A DNA stretch of 64,000 nucleotides from Streptomyces filipinensis (GTDB taxonomy: Bacteria > Actinomycetota > Actinomycetes > Streptomycetales > Streptomycetaceae), in NCBI RefSeq assembly GCF_014649495.1, contig NZ_BMTD01000022.1, positions 1 through 64,000 on the forward strand, written 5' to 3'. The notes below the pieces were generated by a model that made no database searches, was not told the origin of the DNA, and was given only the letters and a program-made list of their open reading frames with translations. Of the stretch, positions 22,575 to 32,137 are shown piece by piece. Numbering within the stretch: position 1 is the stretch's first letter; each line of letters opens with the position of its first letter. Both the position numbers and the translations under genes were made by a program.

Positions 22575-24173
22575 TCAGGAGACGTTGACCGCGCTCCAGG
22601 CCGCTGCGACGGTGGCGTACTCCTGGCTGGTGGCGCCGTACAGGTCCTTGGCCGCGTTCAGAGTCGCGGTGCGGGCGCCCTTGTAGTCCGTGGTGGAGGT
22701 CATGTAGACGGTCAGTGCCCGGTACCAGATGGCGGAGGCCTTCTGGTTGCCGATACCGGTGACGGTGGAGCCGTTGCAGGTGGGGCTGTTGTAGGAGACC
22801 CCGTTGATGGTCTTGGCGCCGCTGCCCTCGCTCGCGAGGTAGAACCAGTGGTTGCCGACGCCCGAGGAGTAGTGCACGTCGAGGCGGCCCACCGACTTCG
22901 ACCAGCAGTCGGCGGAGCGGCCGTCCAGGGACGGCTTGTCGAAGCGGCGCAGCCACGGCGGGGTGGACTGGTCGCTGAAGAGGTAGTCGGGGGTGTCGAC
23001 CGGGTTGTCGGCGTACCACTCGACCATGGTGCCGAGGATGTCGCTGGTGGCCTCGTTCAGGCCACCCGACTCACCGCTGTAGCGGAGGTTGGCGGTGGCC
23101 GAGGTGACGCCGTGGGTCATCTCGTGGCCCATGGTGTCGAGGTCGACCTGCTCGGGGTCGGTGGTGCCGTCGCCGTCGCCGGTCATCATGCAGAAGCAGG
23201 AGTCCGACCACTGGGCGTTGTCCCAGTTGGTGCCGACGTGGACGAAGACGGTGGCGCCGCGGCCGTCGTTCTTGATGCCGTTGCGGCCGAACGTCGTCTT
23301 GTAGTAGTCGAACGTCTCGGCGGTGTTGGCGTGCGCGTCGACGGCGGCGGTGGCGCGGTCGGTGGAGAACTTCCTCCCGTCGCCCCAGATGTCGTCGGCG
23401 TCGGTGAACACGGTGCCGGAGGAGCTCTTCAGGGACGAGGACGACAGGTTGTGCGCGTCCTTGGTGATGTGGCCGCGCACCGGGTCGATCAGGGCGAAGG
23501 TGCCGTCGGCCTGCTGGGTGGTGTCGATGGCGATGTCACCGGTGTACTCGGAGTGGCCGGTGCCGGTCGCCTCGCGCTCCGCGGAGTAGTGCTCGATCGC
23601 CGCGCCGGTGGTGGCGTCGGTGACGAAGACCTCTCCGTGCGGCTGGCCCTTGTCGCCCAGGCCCTGCACGGTGGTGCGCCAGGCCAGCCGGGGGGTGCCG
23701 TCGGCGGCCCACACGATCAGCTGCGGCGTGGACTTGGCCTTGTGCACCGACCCGCGCGAGCGCTTGAGGGCACTGGCCGCGGTGCCCTTGGCGCCGACGG
23801 CGGGGGTGACGGAACTGAGCGCCACCCGGTGGGCCTTGGCGCGGGTGGATCCCTTGAGCGAGCCGTCGGCCTTCTGGTGGACGACGAAGTCGCCGCCCAC
23901 GACGGGCAGGCCGCGGTAGGTCCGTTCGAAGCGCACGTGCTGGGTGCCGTCGGCGTCGACGACGACGTCCTTCACTCTGAGTCTCTGGCCCGGGCCGAAG
24001 CCGAAGGTGTCGGCGTGCCGGGTCACGTTGGCCTTGGCGTGGGATATCGCCGTGTCGCGGACGGAGGTTCCGCGCACCGCACGGGTCTGCGAGTGCGCGG
24101 GTACGGCCATCGCACCCGTGGTGAGGGCGCCGGCGGCGACCACCGCGGAAAGGGCGAGAAGGGGACGGGGCAT
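22575..24173 (-). CDS. secreted M4 (thermolysin-like) neutral metalloprotease
   Basis: The 532-residue preproprotein has a signal peptide (MPRPLLALSAVVAAGALTTG, cleavage near AVPAHS) and a FTP/PepSY propeptide (VKDVVVDADGTQHVRFERTY, VVGGDFVVHQKADGSLKGST). The M4 catalytic domain has HEMTH at residues 350-354 and the third zinc ligand Glu374 in GGLNEATSD, with the classical 24-residue spacing. The C-terminal helical lobe includes SSGVGNHWFYLASEG with the catalytic histidine region. It degrades external protein. It sits 146 bases from the end of a LysR gene on the same strand, which may regulate it. Confidence 0.93.
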   Translation of the reverse strand: MPRPLLALSAVVAAGALTTGAMAVPAHSQTRAVRGTSVRDTAISHAKANVTRHADTFGFGPGQRLRVKDVVVDADGTQHVRFERTYRGLPVVGGDFVVHQKADGSLKGSTRAKAHRVALSSVTPAVGAKGTAASALKRSRGSVHKAKSTPQLIVWAADGTPRLAWRTTVQGLGDKGQPHGEVFVTDATTGAAIEHYSAEREATGTGHSEYTGDIAIDTTQQADGTFALIDPVRGHITKDAHNLSSSSLKSSSGTVFTDADDIWGDGRKFSTDRATAAVDAHANTAETFDYYKTTFGRNGIKNDGRGATVFVHVGTNWDNAQWSDSCFCMMTGDGDGTTDPEQVDLDTMGHEMTHGVTSATANLRYSGESGGLNEATSDILGTMVEWYADNPVDTPDYLFSDQSTPPWLRRFDKPSLDGRSADCWSKSVGRLDVHYSSGVGNHWFYLASEGSGAKTINGVSYNSPTCNGSTVTGIGNQKASAIWYRALTVYMTSTTDYKGARTATLNAAKDLYGATSQEYATVAAAWSAVNVS

Positions 24174-24319
24174 GACGGGGTGATTCCTTCGCTCGTCGTG
24201 GGGTGACGACGTCCTGGGACGTTGACGCGAAGTGTTCAGCAGGTGACATGTCCCTGACGTGACTCCATCTGGGCTATAACGGCGGAGCTATAGGGCAGGG
24301 CGAGCGGCGGCCCGTCCGG

Positions 24320-25300
24320 TCACACGCGCTCGCCGAGGGCGAACTCCCGGCCTCCGTCCTCCCACCAGGCCAGGTACCGCGGCCGCTGCCGCACCAGCGA
24401 CAGATATCCGGCGAGCACACGCTCGCACGCCGCGTCGGCGAGCTCGGGCGGAACCGAGTCCCTGTTCCAGGCCAGCAGCAGCCGCCGGTGGAAGGGGACG
24501 CCCACGAGCGGCCGCTGCACGGTGCCCTGGGCCGCGACATCGGCGGTCGGCCATACGCCGCAGACGGCACGCCGGCCGGCGACCAGGATCTGCGCCACGG
24601 ACAGGTCCGGCGTCACATGGGCGATGCGCGGAGTGAATCCCGCCGACTGGCAGGTGAGATGGAGGTACGCGTGCACACCGCTCTCGTCGGCCTCCGGCAT
24701 GACCCAGTCCTCGCCCGCCAGCTCGGCGAGGCCGACCGTCTCCTGGCGCGCGAGCGGGTGGTCCTCGGGGAGCAGGACGAAGACCGGCTCGCGCAGCAGG
24801 GTGCGCGTCGCCACCGACTCGCCGACCGGAAGGGGGAATCCCGGGAACTCGCCGTACACCGCGATGTCGCATTTCGACAGGCCCAGCGCCTTCACCAGGG
24901 TGTGCACGGAGCGGCGGGCGTCTATGGTGAGCCGTCGCTCCGGAACGAGTTCGAAGAGGGCGGAGACCAGCAGGGACACCAGGGAGCCGGCGGTTCCGCC
25001 CGCCCGCAGCGGGGCGGTGGCCTGTCTGTCCGCCTCGGCCGCCGAGCGCGCGTGCTCACGCAGCCGGTCGAAGCCGACGACGAGGTCACGGGCGCAGCGC
25101 AGGACGTACTGGCCGTTCTCGTTCGGCTTCACCCCGTCGGCGCCCCGGACGAAGAGCGGGCCGCCCAGCTCGTGTTCGATCCGCTTCAGCTGAGCGCTCG
25201 TGGCCGGCTGGGAGAGCTGCAGCCGTGCGGCGGCCTTGCGGATACTGCCGGCCTCGGCGACGGTGAGCAGGATACGGAGGTGCCGGAACTCGAGGTGCAT
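24320..25300 (-). CDS. LysR-family transcriptional regulator
   Basis: The 326-residue protein starts MHLEFRHLRILLTVAEAGSI, followed by the winged helix (RKAAARLQLSQPATSAQLKR, IEHELGGPLFVRGADGVKPN). The substrate-binding half has LVSLLVSALFELVPERRLTI, CDIAVYGEFPGFPLPVG, LLPEDHPLARQETVGLAELA and the C-terminal YLAWWEDGG. ATG 25300 follows GGGGA by about 7 bases and is preferred to ATG 25306. It is divergent from the GYD gene (25620) and upstream of the protease on the same strand. Either may be its target. Confidence 0.88.
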   Translation of the reverse strand: MHLEFRHLRILLTVAEAGSIRKAAARLQLSQPATSAQLKRIEHELGGPLFVRGADGVKPNENGQYVLRCARDLVVGFDRLREHARSAAEADRQATAPLRAGGTAGSLVSLLVSALFELVPERRLTIDARRSVHTLVKALGLSKCDIAVYGEFPGFPLPVGESVATRTLLREPVFVLLPEDHPLARQETVGLAELAGEDWVMPEADESGVHAYLHLTCQSAGFTPRIAHVTPDLSVAQILVAGRRAVCGVWPTADVAAQGTVQRPLVGVPFHRRLLLAWNRDSVPPELADAACERVLAGYLSLVRQRPRYLAWWEDGGREFALGERV

Positions 25301-25619
25301 GACCATTCCCCGCTCAGCGCGGAGGCACCCGAACCCCCGTGACCAGCAGAACACGTTGCCCGACGGCAGTGGTGATCAAGAGTGGGCCGGGCCTGTGCGG
25401 GCGGCAACCACGGAACGGTAAAACCTCGGGTTCCGAGCCGGACATGCCGGTGCCCGGTGCCGCCCGGGCACCGGGAGAGGGAACCGCGTTCCTCGCGGCG
25501 ATCACGCCCTGGGGCCACGCCTTCCAACGGGTGAAACCGGGCGTGCGGTGAGCGGCGGCCGATGCGGCACGGGAAGCCCCTCTGCGTACCGGACACGTCA
25601 ACGGTCAGGGAGCACCCCG

Positions 25620-25940
25620 ATGCCGAAGTTCCTCATCCAGGCCACCTACACACCCGAGGGCGCGAAGGGGCTGCTCGAAGAAGGCGCGAGCGGCCGCCGC
25701 GCGGCCGTCGACCAGGTCGTCGCCGGCCTCGGCGGGCAGGTCGAGGCCGTGTACTTCGCCTTCGGGAAGGACGACATCGTGCTCATCGTCGACTTCCCCG
25801 ACCCGGTGTCCATGGCCGCAGTCAGCCTCACCGTGAAGGCCAGCGGCGCCCTCACCACCCGGGCCACCCCCCTGCTCACCCCCGACGAGGTCGACGAGGC
25901 CACCCGCCGCCAGGTGCCCTTCCGCGCACCGGGCCGGTAG
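25620..25940 (+). CDS. GYD-domain protein
   Basis: The 106-residue protein MPKFLIQATYTPEGAKGLLE, GASGRRAAVDQVVAGLGGQV, AVYFAFGKDDIVLIVDFPDP is a complete GYD domain. This is a ferredoxin-like fold named for a Gly-Tyr-Asp motif, here changed to FGKDD. Function in the family is largely unknown. AGGGAG lies about 8 bases before the ATG. The gene is divergent from LysR and convergent with the FAD oxidase. Confidence 0.85.
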   Translation: MPKFLIQATYTPEGAKGLLEEGASGRRAAVDQVVAGLGGQVEAVYFAFGKDDIVLIVDFPDPVSMAAVSLTVKASGALTTRATPLLTPDEVDEATRRQVPFRAPGR

Positions 25941-25961
25941 ACCGGCCCCCCCGAGCCGCGG

Positions 25962-27374
25962 TCACACCGGCGCCGAAGGGCGGATGTTCTGGTTGAGGCG
26001 GAACAGGTTGGTCGGATCGTAGGTGTCCTTCACGCTCACCAGCCGTTCGTACACCGCGTCGGGGTACGAGGCGCGCACCTTGTCCTCGGCGGCGTCACCG
26101 GTGAAGTTGACGTACATGGCCCCGTGCCCGTGGCGTGCGATCTCCTCGCGGGCACCGCGGGCCCAGGCGACGTGGGTGTCGAAACCCACCCTGTCGGGGG
26201 ACCGCGCGATCACGTTGCACAGCACGCTCGCCTCCCGCTGGCTGAAGGCCGTGGCCTCGGCCGGGACACGGGCGAACGCACCGCCCAGTTGGTGCAGGTG
26301 CAGTTCGCTGAACGGGGTGGGTGTCGTCAGGTGCCGTCGCAGCAGAGCGTCGATCGCGGCGTCGGACGGCTCGATGAACGCGGACGTGAAGTAGGTGGGG
26401 GCGCCGGCCGCCCACAGCGGGTCGAGCAGCGACTGCATCGCGGTGTACGGCATGGGGCCCATGACGTCGGCGATGGGCGTCCCGAGCGTGCGCAGCGGAC
26501 CGACGGCCGCCTCGCCCGCCGCCGGGTCGCCGGCGTACATGCCGAGTACGGCCACGACGCGGGTGCCGTGGACCTCCTCGGGCAGGAACGGCAGCGGAGG
26601 CGCCGTCGTCAGGTTGACGAGTGTCGTCAGGTCGTCGGGGGCGTCGCCGATCAGTGCGCGCCAGCCGGTGACGACCTGCCGGGCCTCTTCGAGCGGATAG
26701 ACGATCAGGCCGGCCAGGACCTGGGGGCCCACCGGGTGCAGCTGGTACTCGAGGGACGTGACGACACCGAAGTTGCCGCCGCCGCCCCGCAGGGCCCAGA
26801 ACAGCTCGGGGTGCTCGTCCGGGCCGGCGCGGACCACGCGGCCGTCCGCGGTGACCACCTCGGCCGCCGTCAGGTTGTCGGAGGCCAGCCCATGGCGGCG
26901 CAGCAGCCAGCCCACCCCGCCGCCGAGGGTGAATCCGGCGATGCCCGTGGTGGACACCAGGCCGCCGGTCACGGCGAGTCCGAAGGCCTGGGTCTCGTGG
27001 TCGAGGTCCCCCCAGGTCATGCCGGCCTGGGCGACCACCCGGCGCCGCGCGGGATCGACGACGGCGCCCTTCATCGGCGACAGGTCGATGACGATCCCGT
27101 CGTCGCAGGTCGAGAACCCGGCGATGCTGTGCGCGCCGCCGCGCACCGCGACGAGCAGGTCCTGGCTGCGGGCGAACTCGACGGCACGGATCACGTCCGC
27201 GGTCCCGGCGCAGCGCACGATCACGGCCGGGTGTTTGTCGTGGGCCCCGTTCCAGACCGCGCGGGCCTGGTCGTACTCGGCGTCGCCGGGACGGACGACG
27301 CTGCCGCGCAGGCCTGCCTCCAGTTCGGCGAGGGTGGCGTCCCCCAGGATGCCCCGGGCCGTGTCGATCGACAT
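25962..27374 (-). CDS. FAD-linked oxidoreductase, berberine-bridge (BBE) family
   Basis: The 470-residue protein contains an FAD_binding_4 domain (VIVRCAGTADVIRAVEFARS, VAVRGGAHSIAGFSTCDDGI with the histidine used for covalent FAD attachment, and GIAGFTLGGGVGWLLRRHGL). It ends with the BBE domain (MYVNFTGDAAEDKVRASYPD, LVSVKDTYDPTNLFRLNQNI). The second covalent site, a cysteine near the GGG loop, is absent, so a mono-covalent flavin is expected. Such enzymes oxidise sugars, alcohols or alkaloid-like products. ATG 27374 follows AAGGAG. It is 65 bases downstream of the AfsR-like gene, probably one transcript. Confidence 0.9.
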   Translation of the reverse strand: MSIDTARGILGDATLAELEAGLRGSVVRPGDAEYDQARAVWNGAHDKHPAVIVRCAGTADVIRAVEFARSQDLLVAVRGGAHSIAGFSTCDDGIVIDLSPMKGAVVDPARRRVVAQAGMTWGDLDHETQAFGLAVTGGLVSTTGIAGFTLGGGVGWLLRRHGLASDNLTAAEVVTADGRVVRAGPDEHPELFWALRGGGGNFGVVTSLEYQLHPVGPQVLAGLIVYPLEEARQVVTGWRALIGDAPDDLTTLVNLTTAPPLPFLPEEVHGTRVVAVLGMYAGDPAAGEAAVGPLRTLGTPIADVMGPMPYTAMQSLLDPLWAAGAPTYFTSAFIEPSDAAIDALLRRHLTTPTPFSELHLHQLGGAFARVPAEATAFSQREASVLCNVIARSPDRVGFDTHVAWARGAREEIARHGHGAMYVNFTGDAAEDKVRASYPDAVYERLVSVKDTYDPTNLFRLNQNIRPSAPV

Positions 27375-27439
27375 GGTCAGCTCCTTGGTGTGCGTGTTCT
27401 TCGCTGACACCCAGGACCGTAGGGAGCCCCTCTTAGCAG

Positions 27440-30400
27440 TCACTCAGCAGCCGCTTTGCCGGTGGGCCGCCGGGGCGTCGAGCGCCGCAGGACGGCCTGG
27501 CCGCGGGTGTCGCCGAAGTGGGCGAAGAGGTCACCGGCCCGGGCCGCCGCCGCGTCGGCGGCCTCGCGGTCGCCCGCGCGCCACAGCAGCTGCGCCAGCA
27601 TGAGGGCGGCCCATCCGGCGGCGGGGTGCGATCCGGCGATGTGCTCCAGGCGCTGGGCGCGGGTCAGCAGCGTACGGGCCCGCGCCGGGTCACCGGCGGC
27701 CCGGGCGACGAGGGAGAGATGGAGCAGGCTGTTGGTGGCGCCCGGGATGTCGTCGGTCTCCTCGAAGCCGGCGAGGGCCCGGGCGATGGTCGCCCGCGCG
27801 CCGTCCGTGTCGCCGTCGGCCAGGTGGAGCAGGCCCAGGCAACCGAGGGTGATGCCCTCCTCGCGGCGGTCGCCGAGCCGGCGTCTGATCGCCAGTGCCG
27901 TCTCCAGGTGCTTCCTCGCCGTGTCGTGGTCGCCGTGGCCGCGGTGGACGTTGCCGAGGACGTTGAGGGCCAGGGACTCCCCGTGCGGGTCGTCGAGCGC
28001 GCGGAAGCAGTCGGCGCTGTGTTCGGCCGCCGCGACGGCTGAGCCGGTGTCACCGTCCAGGCGGCCCGCCCACGCCAGGTTGGCCAGGGCGTAGCCGCGT
28101 GCCCGCGCCGGGCCGACCGTGCGGCCGGCGAGGACCGTCTCCTCGAAGAACAGCGACACCTGCCCGGCCGTGTCGGTCCCGGCCGCGTAGCCCGGGGTCA
28201 TGACCGGGAAGAACGGTTCGGTGCCGGCCTCGACGTCCTCCAGCAGCCGGATGCTTTCCGCGCAGGCCCGGCGGGCCGCCCGGCCCTCGCCCCGGCACAC
28301 GGCCCAGACACCCTCCAGGTGCGCGGCGGCGGCGAGGACCGCGGGGGCGCCGGCCTCGTGGGCGAGGGTGCGGGCCAGGCCGAGGGCGGTGCGGGCGTCG
28401 TCCCACGCGCCGCTCATCCAGAGCAGGACCGCCTGCTGTCCGTACGCGTTCGCCAGCGCCGCCGGGTCCGGCCGCCGCCGGTGCATCCGGACGAGCTGCC
28501 CTGCGATGTCCTCCAGGGGGGAGCCGTCACCGAGGCGGATCGCCAGCACGGCCCGCCCCATCAGCGCCCGCGCCCGCTGCGGGGAGGGCTCCGGTGCGGC
28601 GGCCAGGGCGTCCTCCAGCCACCTGCGGCCCTCGGCGAGGTGCCCGCGTTCCGGCCAGAACGAGCGCAGCGCGGCGGCCAGGCGGAGCGCGTCGTCCGGT
28701 TCGTGGCGCAGCAGGGAGCGCAGCGCGGCCCGGAGGTTGCCGTGGTCGGCCTCCAGTTCCAGCGACGCCGCTCCCGAGACACCGGTGGGCGGCTCGCGGT
28801 CCCGGGCCTCGGCGAGTGCCAGGTAGTGGCGCCGGTGCCGGGCCTCGGTGGCCGCTTGTTCCCCGGCGGCCCGGAGGCGGTCCGCGGCGTACTGGCGGAT
28901 CGTCTCGAGCAGCCGGTAGCGGACCTCGTCCTGCCGGGCCTCCACCGAGACCAGCGACTTGTCGGCGAGCCGGCCCAGGACGTCGAGCACGGCGGTGTCC
29001 TGTGCGGTGTCCGCGCACACGTCCTCGGCCGCGGCGAGGGAGAACCCGCCCGCGAAGACGGCCAGCCGCCGGAACAGGCGCCGTTCCTCTTCGTCGAGCA
29101 GCCGGTGGCTCCACTCCAGGGTGGCCAGCAGTGTCTCCTGCCGGGTCACGCCGTGCCGGGTGCCCCGGCTGAGCAGCGCCAGCGCGTCGTCGAGGCGTTC
29201 GGCGATCTGACGCGGCGCCAGTACGTGCACCCGGGCCGCCGCGAGCTCCAGGGCCAGGGGCATCCCGTCGAGCCGGAAGCAGATCTGGGCCACGGCCGCC
29301 GCGTTCTGCGGCGACAGCCGGAATCCCGGGTCGGCGTCGGCGGCGCGCTCCGCGAACAGCCGGACGGAGGCGAAACGGCCCAGTTCCGCCACGGTGGGCA
29401 GCCGGCGCGGATCCGGCAGCCCGAGCGAGGGCACCCGGAAGGTGCGTTCACCGTAACTGCGCAGCGCCTCCCGGCTGGTCGCGAGGACGAAGACGCCCCG
29501 GCAGCGGGCGATGACCCGCGCGGCCAGCGACGCGCACGCGTCGATCAGGTGCTCGCAGTTGTCCAGTACCAGCAGCATCTCCCGGGCGCCGAGCTGTGCG
29601 ACCAGGTTCTCCAGGCTGTCGCCGGACGGCGGCAGGTGCAGTCCCAGCGCGGAGGCGACGGCTTCGGGTACGAGGTCGGGTTCCGCCAGCGCGGCGAGGT
29701 CCACGAAGCACGCGCCGTCCCGGAACTGCTCGCCCCGGCGCGCCGCCACGGCCAGCGCGAGCCGGGTCTTGCCGCAGCCGCCGGCCCCGGTGAGGGTCAG
29801 CAGTCTGCCGCGGGCGAGCAGGTGCTCCACCTCGGCGATCTCACGCTCCCGGCCGACGAGGGCGGTCGCGGGCGCGGGCAGCGGATGACGGGTGTCGTCC
29901 CCGGGCCGCGCGGGCGCCTCGACCGAGTCGGCCAGCAGCGCGCGGTAGAGGCGGCGAGTCCGCGGGTCGGGGTCGGCGCCGGTGTCGCGCTGTAGCGCGT
30001 CCCGCAGCTGTTCGTAGCCGGTCAGCGCCTCCCGGCGGCGGCCTGCGCCGGCCAGGATCCGCATCAGGGCCCGGTGGCCGGGCTCGTGCAGCGGGTCGTC
30101 GGCGATCAGGGCCCGCAGCACCTCGATCGCGTCGGCCTCCTGGTGCTCGTGCTCCAGTGCCTCGGCGAGGCCCAGCCGGAGGGCCGTGCACCGCGTCCGC
30201 AGTGCCTCGGCCGCCTCGCTCACCCAGGGCTCGTAGCGGTCCTCGGGCAGCAGGCCGACGGCGGCGAGGGCGAGCGCGGCACGGTAGTCCGCGGTCGCGC
30301 CGTCCGCCAGGGCTCGCCGGGCGGCCTCGTCGAACGCGTCGAGGTCGATGTCTACGCCGCCGTCGGGGCCGAGCAGCACCATGTCGTCGCGGAGGACGAC

Positions 30401-30667
30401 GACATCGCCCGAGGCGCCCGCGGAGGCCAGGGCACGCCGTACCGAGTGCAGCGCCTGGTGCAGGTTGTTGGCGGCGGCCGGCCGGTCCAGGCCCGGCCAC
30501 AGAAGGTCGTAGAGCCGCTCCCGGTGCAGGCGGTGGCCCGGTGACAGGCACAGCAGCTTCACCACGCTCCGGGCCTTGCGCAGCCGCCACGCCCCGGCGG
30601 CGACCGGGCGGTCCGCGACCGCCACGGCGAACCCGCCGAGGAGCCGGATGCGCACCTCATCGGCCAT
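27440..30667 (-). CDS. AfsR/SARP-like regulator with BTAD, NB-ARC-type ATPase and TPR domains
   Basis: The 1075-residue protein has an N-terminal OmpR-type DNA-binding domain (VRIRLLGGFAVAVADRPVAA, LWPGLDRPAAANNLHQALHS) and a bacterial transcriptional activation domain to about residue 250. The ATPase module has Walker A LTLTGAGGCGKTRLALA near 300 and Walker B EMLLVLDNCEHLIDA near 370. A C-terminal run of tetratricopeptide-like helices follows (DDARTALGLARTLAHEAGAP, DTARKHLETALAIRRRLGDR). No C-terminal LuxR helix-turn-helix is present. Relatives activate secondary-metabolite or local genes; the adjacent flavin oxidase is the obvious candidate target. ATG 30667 is the domain start. Confidence 0.9.
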   Translation of the reverse strand: MADEVRIRLLGGFAVAVADRPVAAGAWRLRKARSVVKLLCLSPGHRLHRERLYDLLWPGLDRPAAANNLHQALHSVRRALASAGASGDVVVLRDDMVLLGPDGGVDIDLDAFDEAARRALADGATADYRAALALAAVGLLPEDRYEPWVSEAAEALRTRCTALRLGLAEALEHEHQEADAIEVLRALIADDPLHEPGHRALMRILAGAGRRREALTGYEQLRDALQRDTGADPDPRTRRLYRALLADSVEAPARPGDDTRHPLPAPATALVGREREIAEVEHLLARGRLLTLTGAGGCGKTRLALAVAARRGEQFRDGACFVDLAALAEPDLVPEAVASALGLHLPPSGDSLENLVAQLGAREMLLVLDNCEHLIDACASLAARVIARCRGVFVLATSREALRSYGERTFRVPSLGLPDPRRLPTVAELGRFASVRLFAERAADADPGFRLSPQNAAAVAQICFRLDGMPLALELAAARVHVLAPRQIAERLDDALALLSRGTRHGVTRQETLLATLEWSHRLLDEEERRLFRRLAVFAGGFSLAAAEDVCADTAQDTAVLDVLGRLADKSLVSVEARQDEVRYRLLETIRQYAADRLRAAGEQAATEARHRRHYLALAEARDREPPTGVSGAASLELEADHGNLRAALRSLLRHEPDDALRLAAALRSFWPERGHLAEGRRWLEDALAAAPEPSPQRARALMGRAVLAIRLGDGSPLEDIAGQLVRMHRRRPDPAALANAYGQQAVLLWMSGAWDDARTALGLARTLAHEAGAPAVLAAAAHLEGVWAVCRGEGRAARRACAESIRLLEDVEAGTEPFFPVMTPGYAAGTDTAGQVSLFFEETVLAGRTVGPARARGYALANLAWAGRLDGDTGSAVAAAEHSADCFRALDDPHGESLALNVLGNVHRGHGDHDTARKHLETALAIRRRLGDRREEGITLGCLGLLHLADGDTDGARATIARALAGFEETDDIPGATNSLLHLSLVARAAGDPARARTLLTRAQRLEHIAGSHPAAGWAALMLAQLLWRAGDREAADAAAARAGDLFAHFGDTRGQAVLRRSTPRRPTGKAAAE

Positions 30668-30707
30668 GGCTGCCCTCACGAGCAGGCTACCGCTTCACCG
30701 CGGAACA

Positions 30708-30725
30708 GTTGATGGAATATTCAAC
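30708..30725. promoter_or_regulatory. inverted repeat in a divergent promoter region
   Basis: GTTGATGGAATATTCAAC has 5-bp perfect arms (GTTGA/TCAAC) around an AT-rich centre, in the 94-base gap between the AfsR-like gene and the divergent TPR gene. Position and symmetry suggest an operator. The binding protein is unknown. Confidence 0.4.
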
Positions 30726-30761
30726 AACCTGCTCCCGTTGTGCCGCCGAAGGAGGTCACGA

Positions 30762-31121
30762 GTGGAGACTCAGATGGAGACCACGTACTACGACCACGGC
30801 ACGCCGGCCGAGCGCTGGGAGCGCGCGCGGCGGTTCTTCGAAGCCAAGGACTACGCCGGTGCGGCGCGGGTGCTGACCGGGCTGGTCGAGGAGGCGCCGG
30901 AGCAGACCGGACCCCGGCTGCTGCTGGCCCGCGCCTACTACCACTCGGCCCAACTGCGCCGCGCCGAGGCCGAGTTGCGGTTCATCGTCGCGCGTGAACC
31001 GGTGGAGCACTACGCCCGGCTGATGCTGGGCCGCACGCTCCAGCGGCAGGGCCGGCACGAGGAGGCGGAGCGGCAGCTGCGGATCGCCTCGGCGCTCGCG
31101 GGCGACTTCCCGCGAAAGTGA
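30762..31121 (+). CDS. small TPR-repeat protein
   Basis: The 119-residue soluble protein consists of about two and a half tetratricopeptide repeats (ERARRFFEAKDYAGAARVLT, GPRLLLARAYYHSAQLRRAE, YARLMLGRTLQRQGRHEEAE, RQLRIASALAGDF). GTG 30762 is preferred to ATG 30774 because AAGGAGG ends 6 bases before it. Similar short TPR proteins are common in Streptomyces as presumed adaptor proteins. It is divergent from the AfsR-like gene and ends before a strong terminator. Confidence 0.82.
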   Translation: METQMETTYYDHGTPAERWERARRFFEAKDYAGAARVLTGLVEEAPEQTGPRLLLARAYYHSAQLRRAEAELRFIVAREPVEHYARLMLGRTLQRQGRHEEAERQLRIASALAGDFPRK

Positions 31122-31132
31122 GCCGTACGCAG

Positions 31133-31162
31133 GGGCCCGGTTCCCGGCACGGAACCGGGCCC
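31133..31162. terminator. strong hairpin terminator between convergent genes
   Basis: GGGCCCGGTTCC (31133-31144), loop CGGCAC, GGAACCGGGCCC (31151-31162) is a perfect 12-bp stem 11 bases after the TPR stop codon. It probably serves both the TPR gene and the M56 gene that ends at 31202. Confidence 0.75.
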
Positions 31163-31201
31163 TCGGCATGACCGCGCGCGGTGGGGCCGGGTGCCCCCGC
31201 G

Positions 31202-32131
31202 TCAGAGCGAGGCCGTCGCGTGCAGGATCAGGAACAGGGTGACGGCGGAGTTCGCCGACGACATCGCGGACACCAGCGCCCCGGCTGCGGCGCCCCACAC
31301 GGCGAGGCCGACCGAGGTGCAGGCCGGCGGCCAGGTACGGGCCACGGGTGCGGGGGCCAGCAGCGCGGCCACCCGGCGTGGCACGGGACCGGTGGCCGCG
31401 AGCGCGGCGAGGGTGGGCGCGGGGGTGCCGGCGAGCATCAGCGCGGCCCTGCCGATGGCGCGGGCGACGGTACGCCGGTCGCCGACCGCCCGGGCCGCCT
31501 CCTCGTCCGCCCAGCGCTCGGCGGTGTAGACGACGGCTGTGCGCAGGGGCCGCAGGAACGGGTTGGCGCGGGCGGCCAGGTGCGCGGCGAGCAGATGGCG
31601 GTGGTGGCGGGCCGTCAGATGGGCGCGTTCGTGGGCGAACAGGGCGCGCCGCTCGGCGGGAGCGAGCCCGGCCAGCAGCGCGCTGCTGACGACGATCCGG
31701 CCCCGGCCGCCGGGCAGGGCGTAGGCGTACGGCGTGCTGTCGGGCACCACCGCCACCGTCGGGCCCCGCAGCGCGGCGACGGCCCGGCGGGCGCGCCGGG
31801 TGACCCGACGGTGCCGGAGCAGGGAGCGTGCGCAGGCGGCGGCGACCAGGGCGAGGGCCGGGATGGCGGCCCGTCCGGCGATCTCGTCGTACGGGACGGC
31901 GGCCCGTACCTGTGGGTCGGACCAGCCGTCGGGGAGCGGGTTTCCGGGCAGCTGGGCGGTGCCGACGACCATGAGCAGGGCCAGGCAGAGCGTGCTGCAG
32001 CCGGCCATGACGACGGCGACCGCCGTCAGCAGCCGGGTCGCGGTGCGCGGATGCAGCCGCGTCTCGGCGAGCCGGGCGACCGGCCACGCGGACAGCGGAA
32101 GCACCAGTGGCAGGAAGACGAAGACCCCCAT
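31202..32131 (-). CDS. M56-family membrane metallopeptidase (BlaR1-like sensor without ligand domain)
   Basis: The 309-residue protein has three hydrophobic N-terminal segments and one at the C-terminus. The cytosolic zinc motif is HERAHLTARHHRHLLAAHLA (HExxH-like, HERAH), with AERWADEEAARAVGDR carrying the third-ligand glutamate. It matches the M56 peptidases of BlaR1/MecR1 without the extracellular penicillin-binding domain. The BlaI-type repressor gene lies 6 bases upstream in the same operon; the expected role is cleavage or inactivation of that repressor on a membrane signal. No beta-lactamase gene is adjacent. Confidence 0.88.
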   Translation of the reverse strand: MGVFVFLPLVLPLSAWPVARLAETRLHPRTATRLLTAVAVVMAGCSTLCLALLMVVGTAQLPGNPLPDGWSDPQVRAAVPYDEIAGRAAIPALALVAAACARSLLRHRRVTRRARRAVAALRGPTVAVVPDSTPYAYALPGGRGRIVVSSALLAGLAPAERRALFAHERAHLTARHHRHLLAAHLAARANPFLRPLRTAVVYTAERWADEEAARAVGDRRTVARAIGRAALMLAGTPAPTLAALAATGPVPRRVAALLAPAPVARTWPPACTSVGLAVWGAAAGALVSAMSSANSAVTLFLILHATASL

Positions 32132-32137
32132 GGGCGG

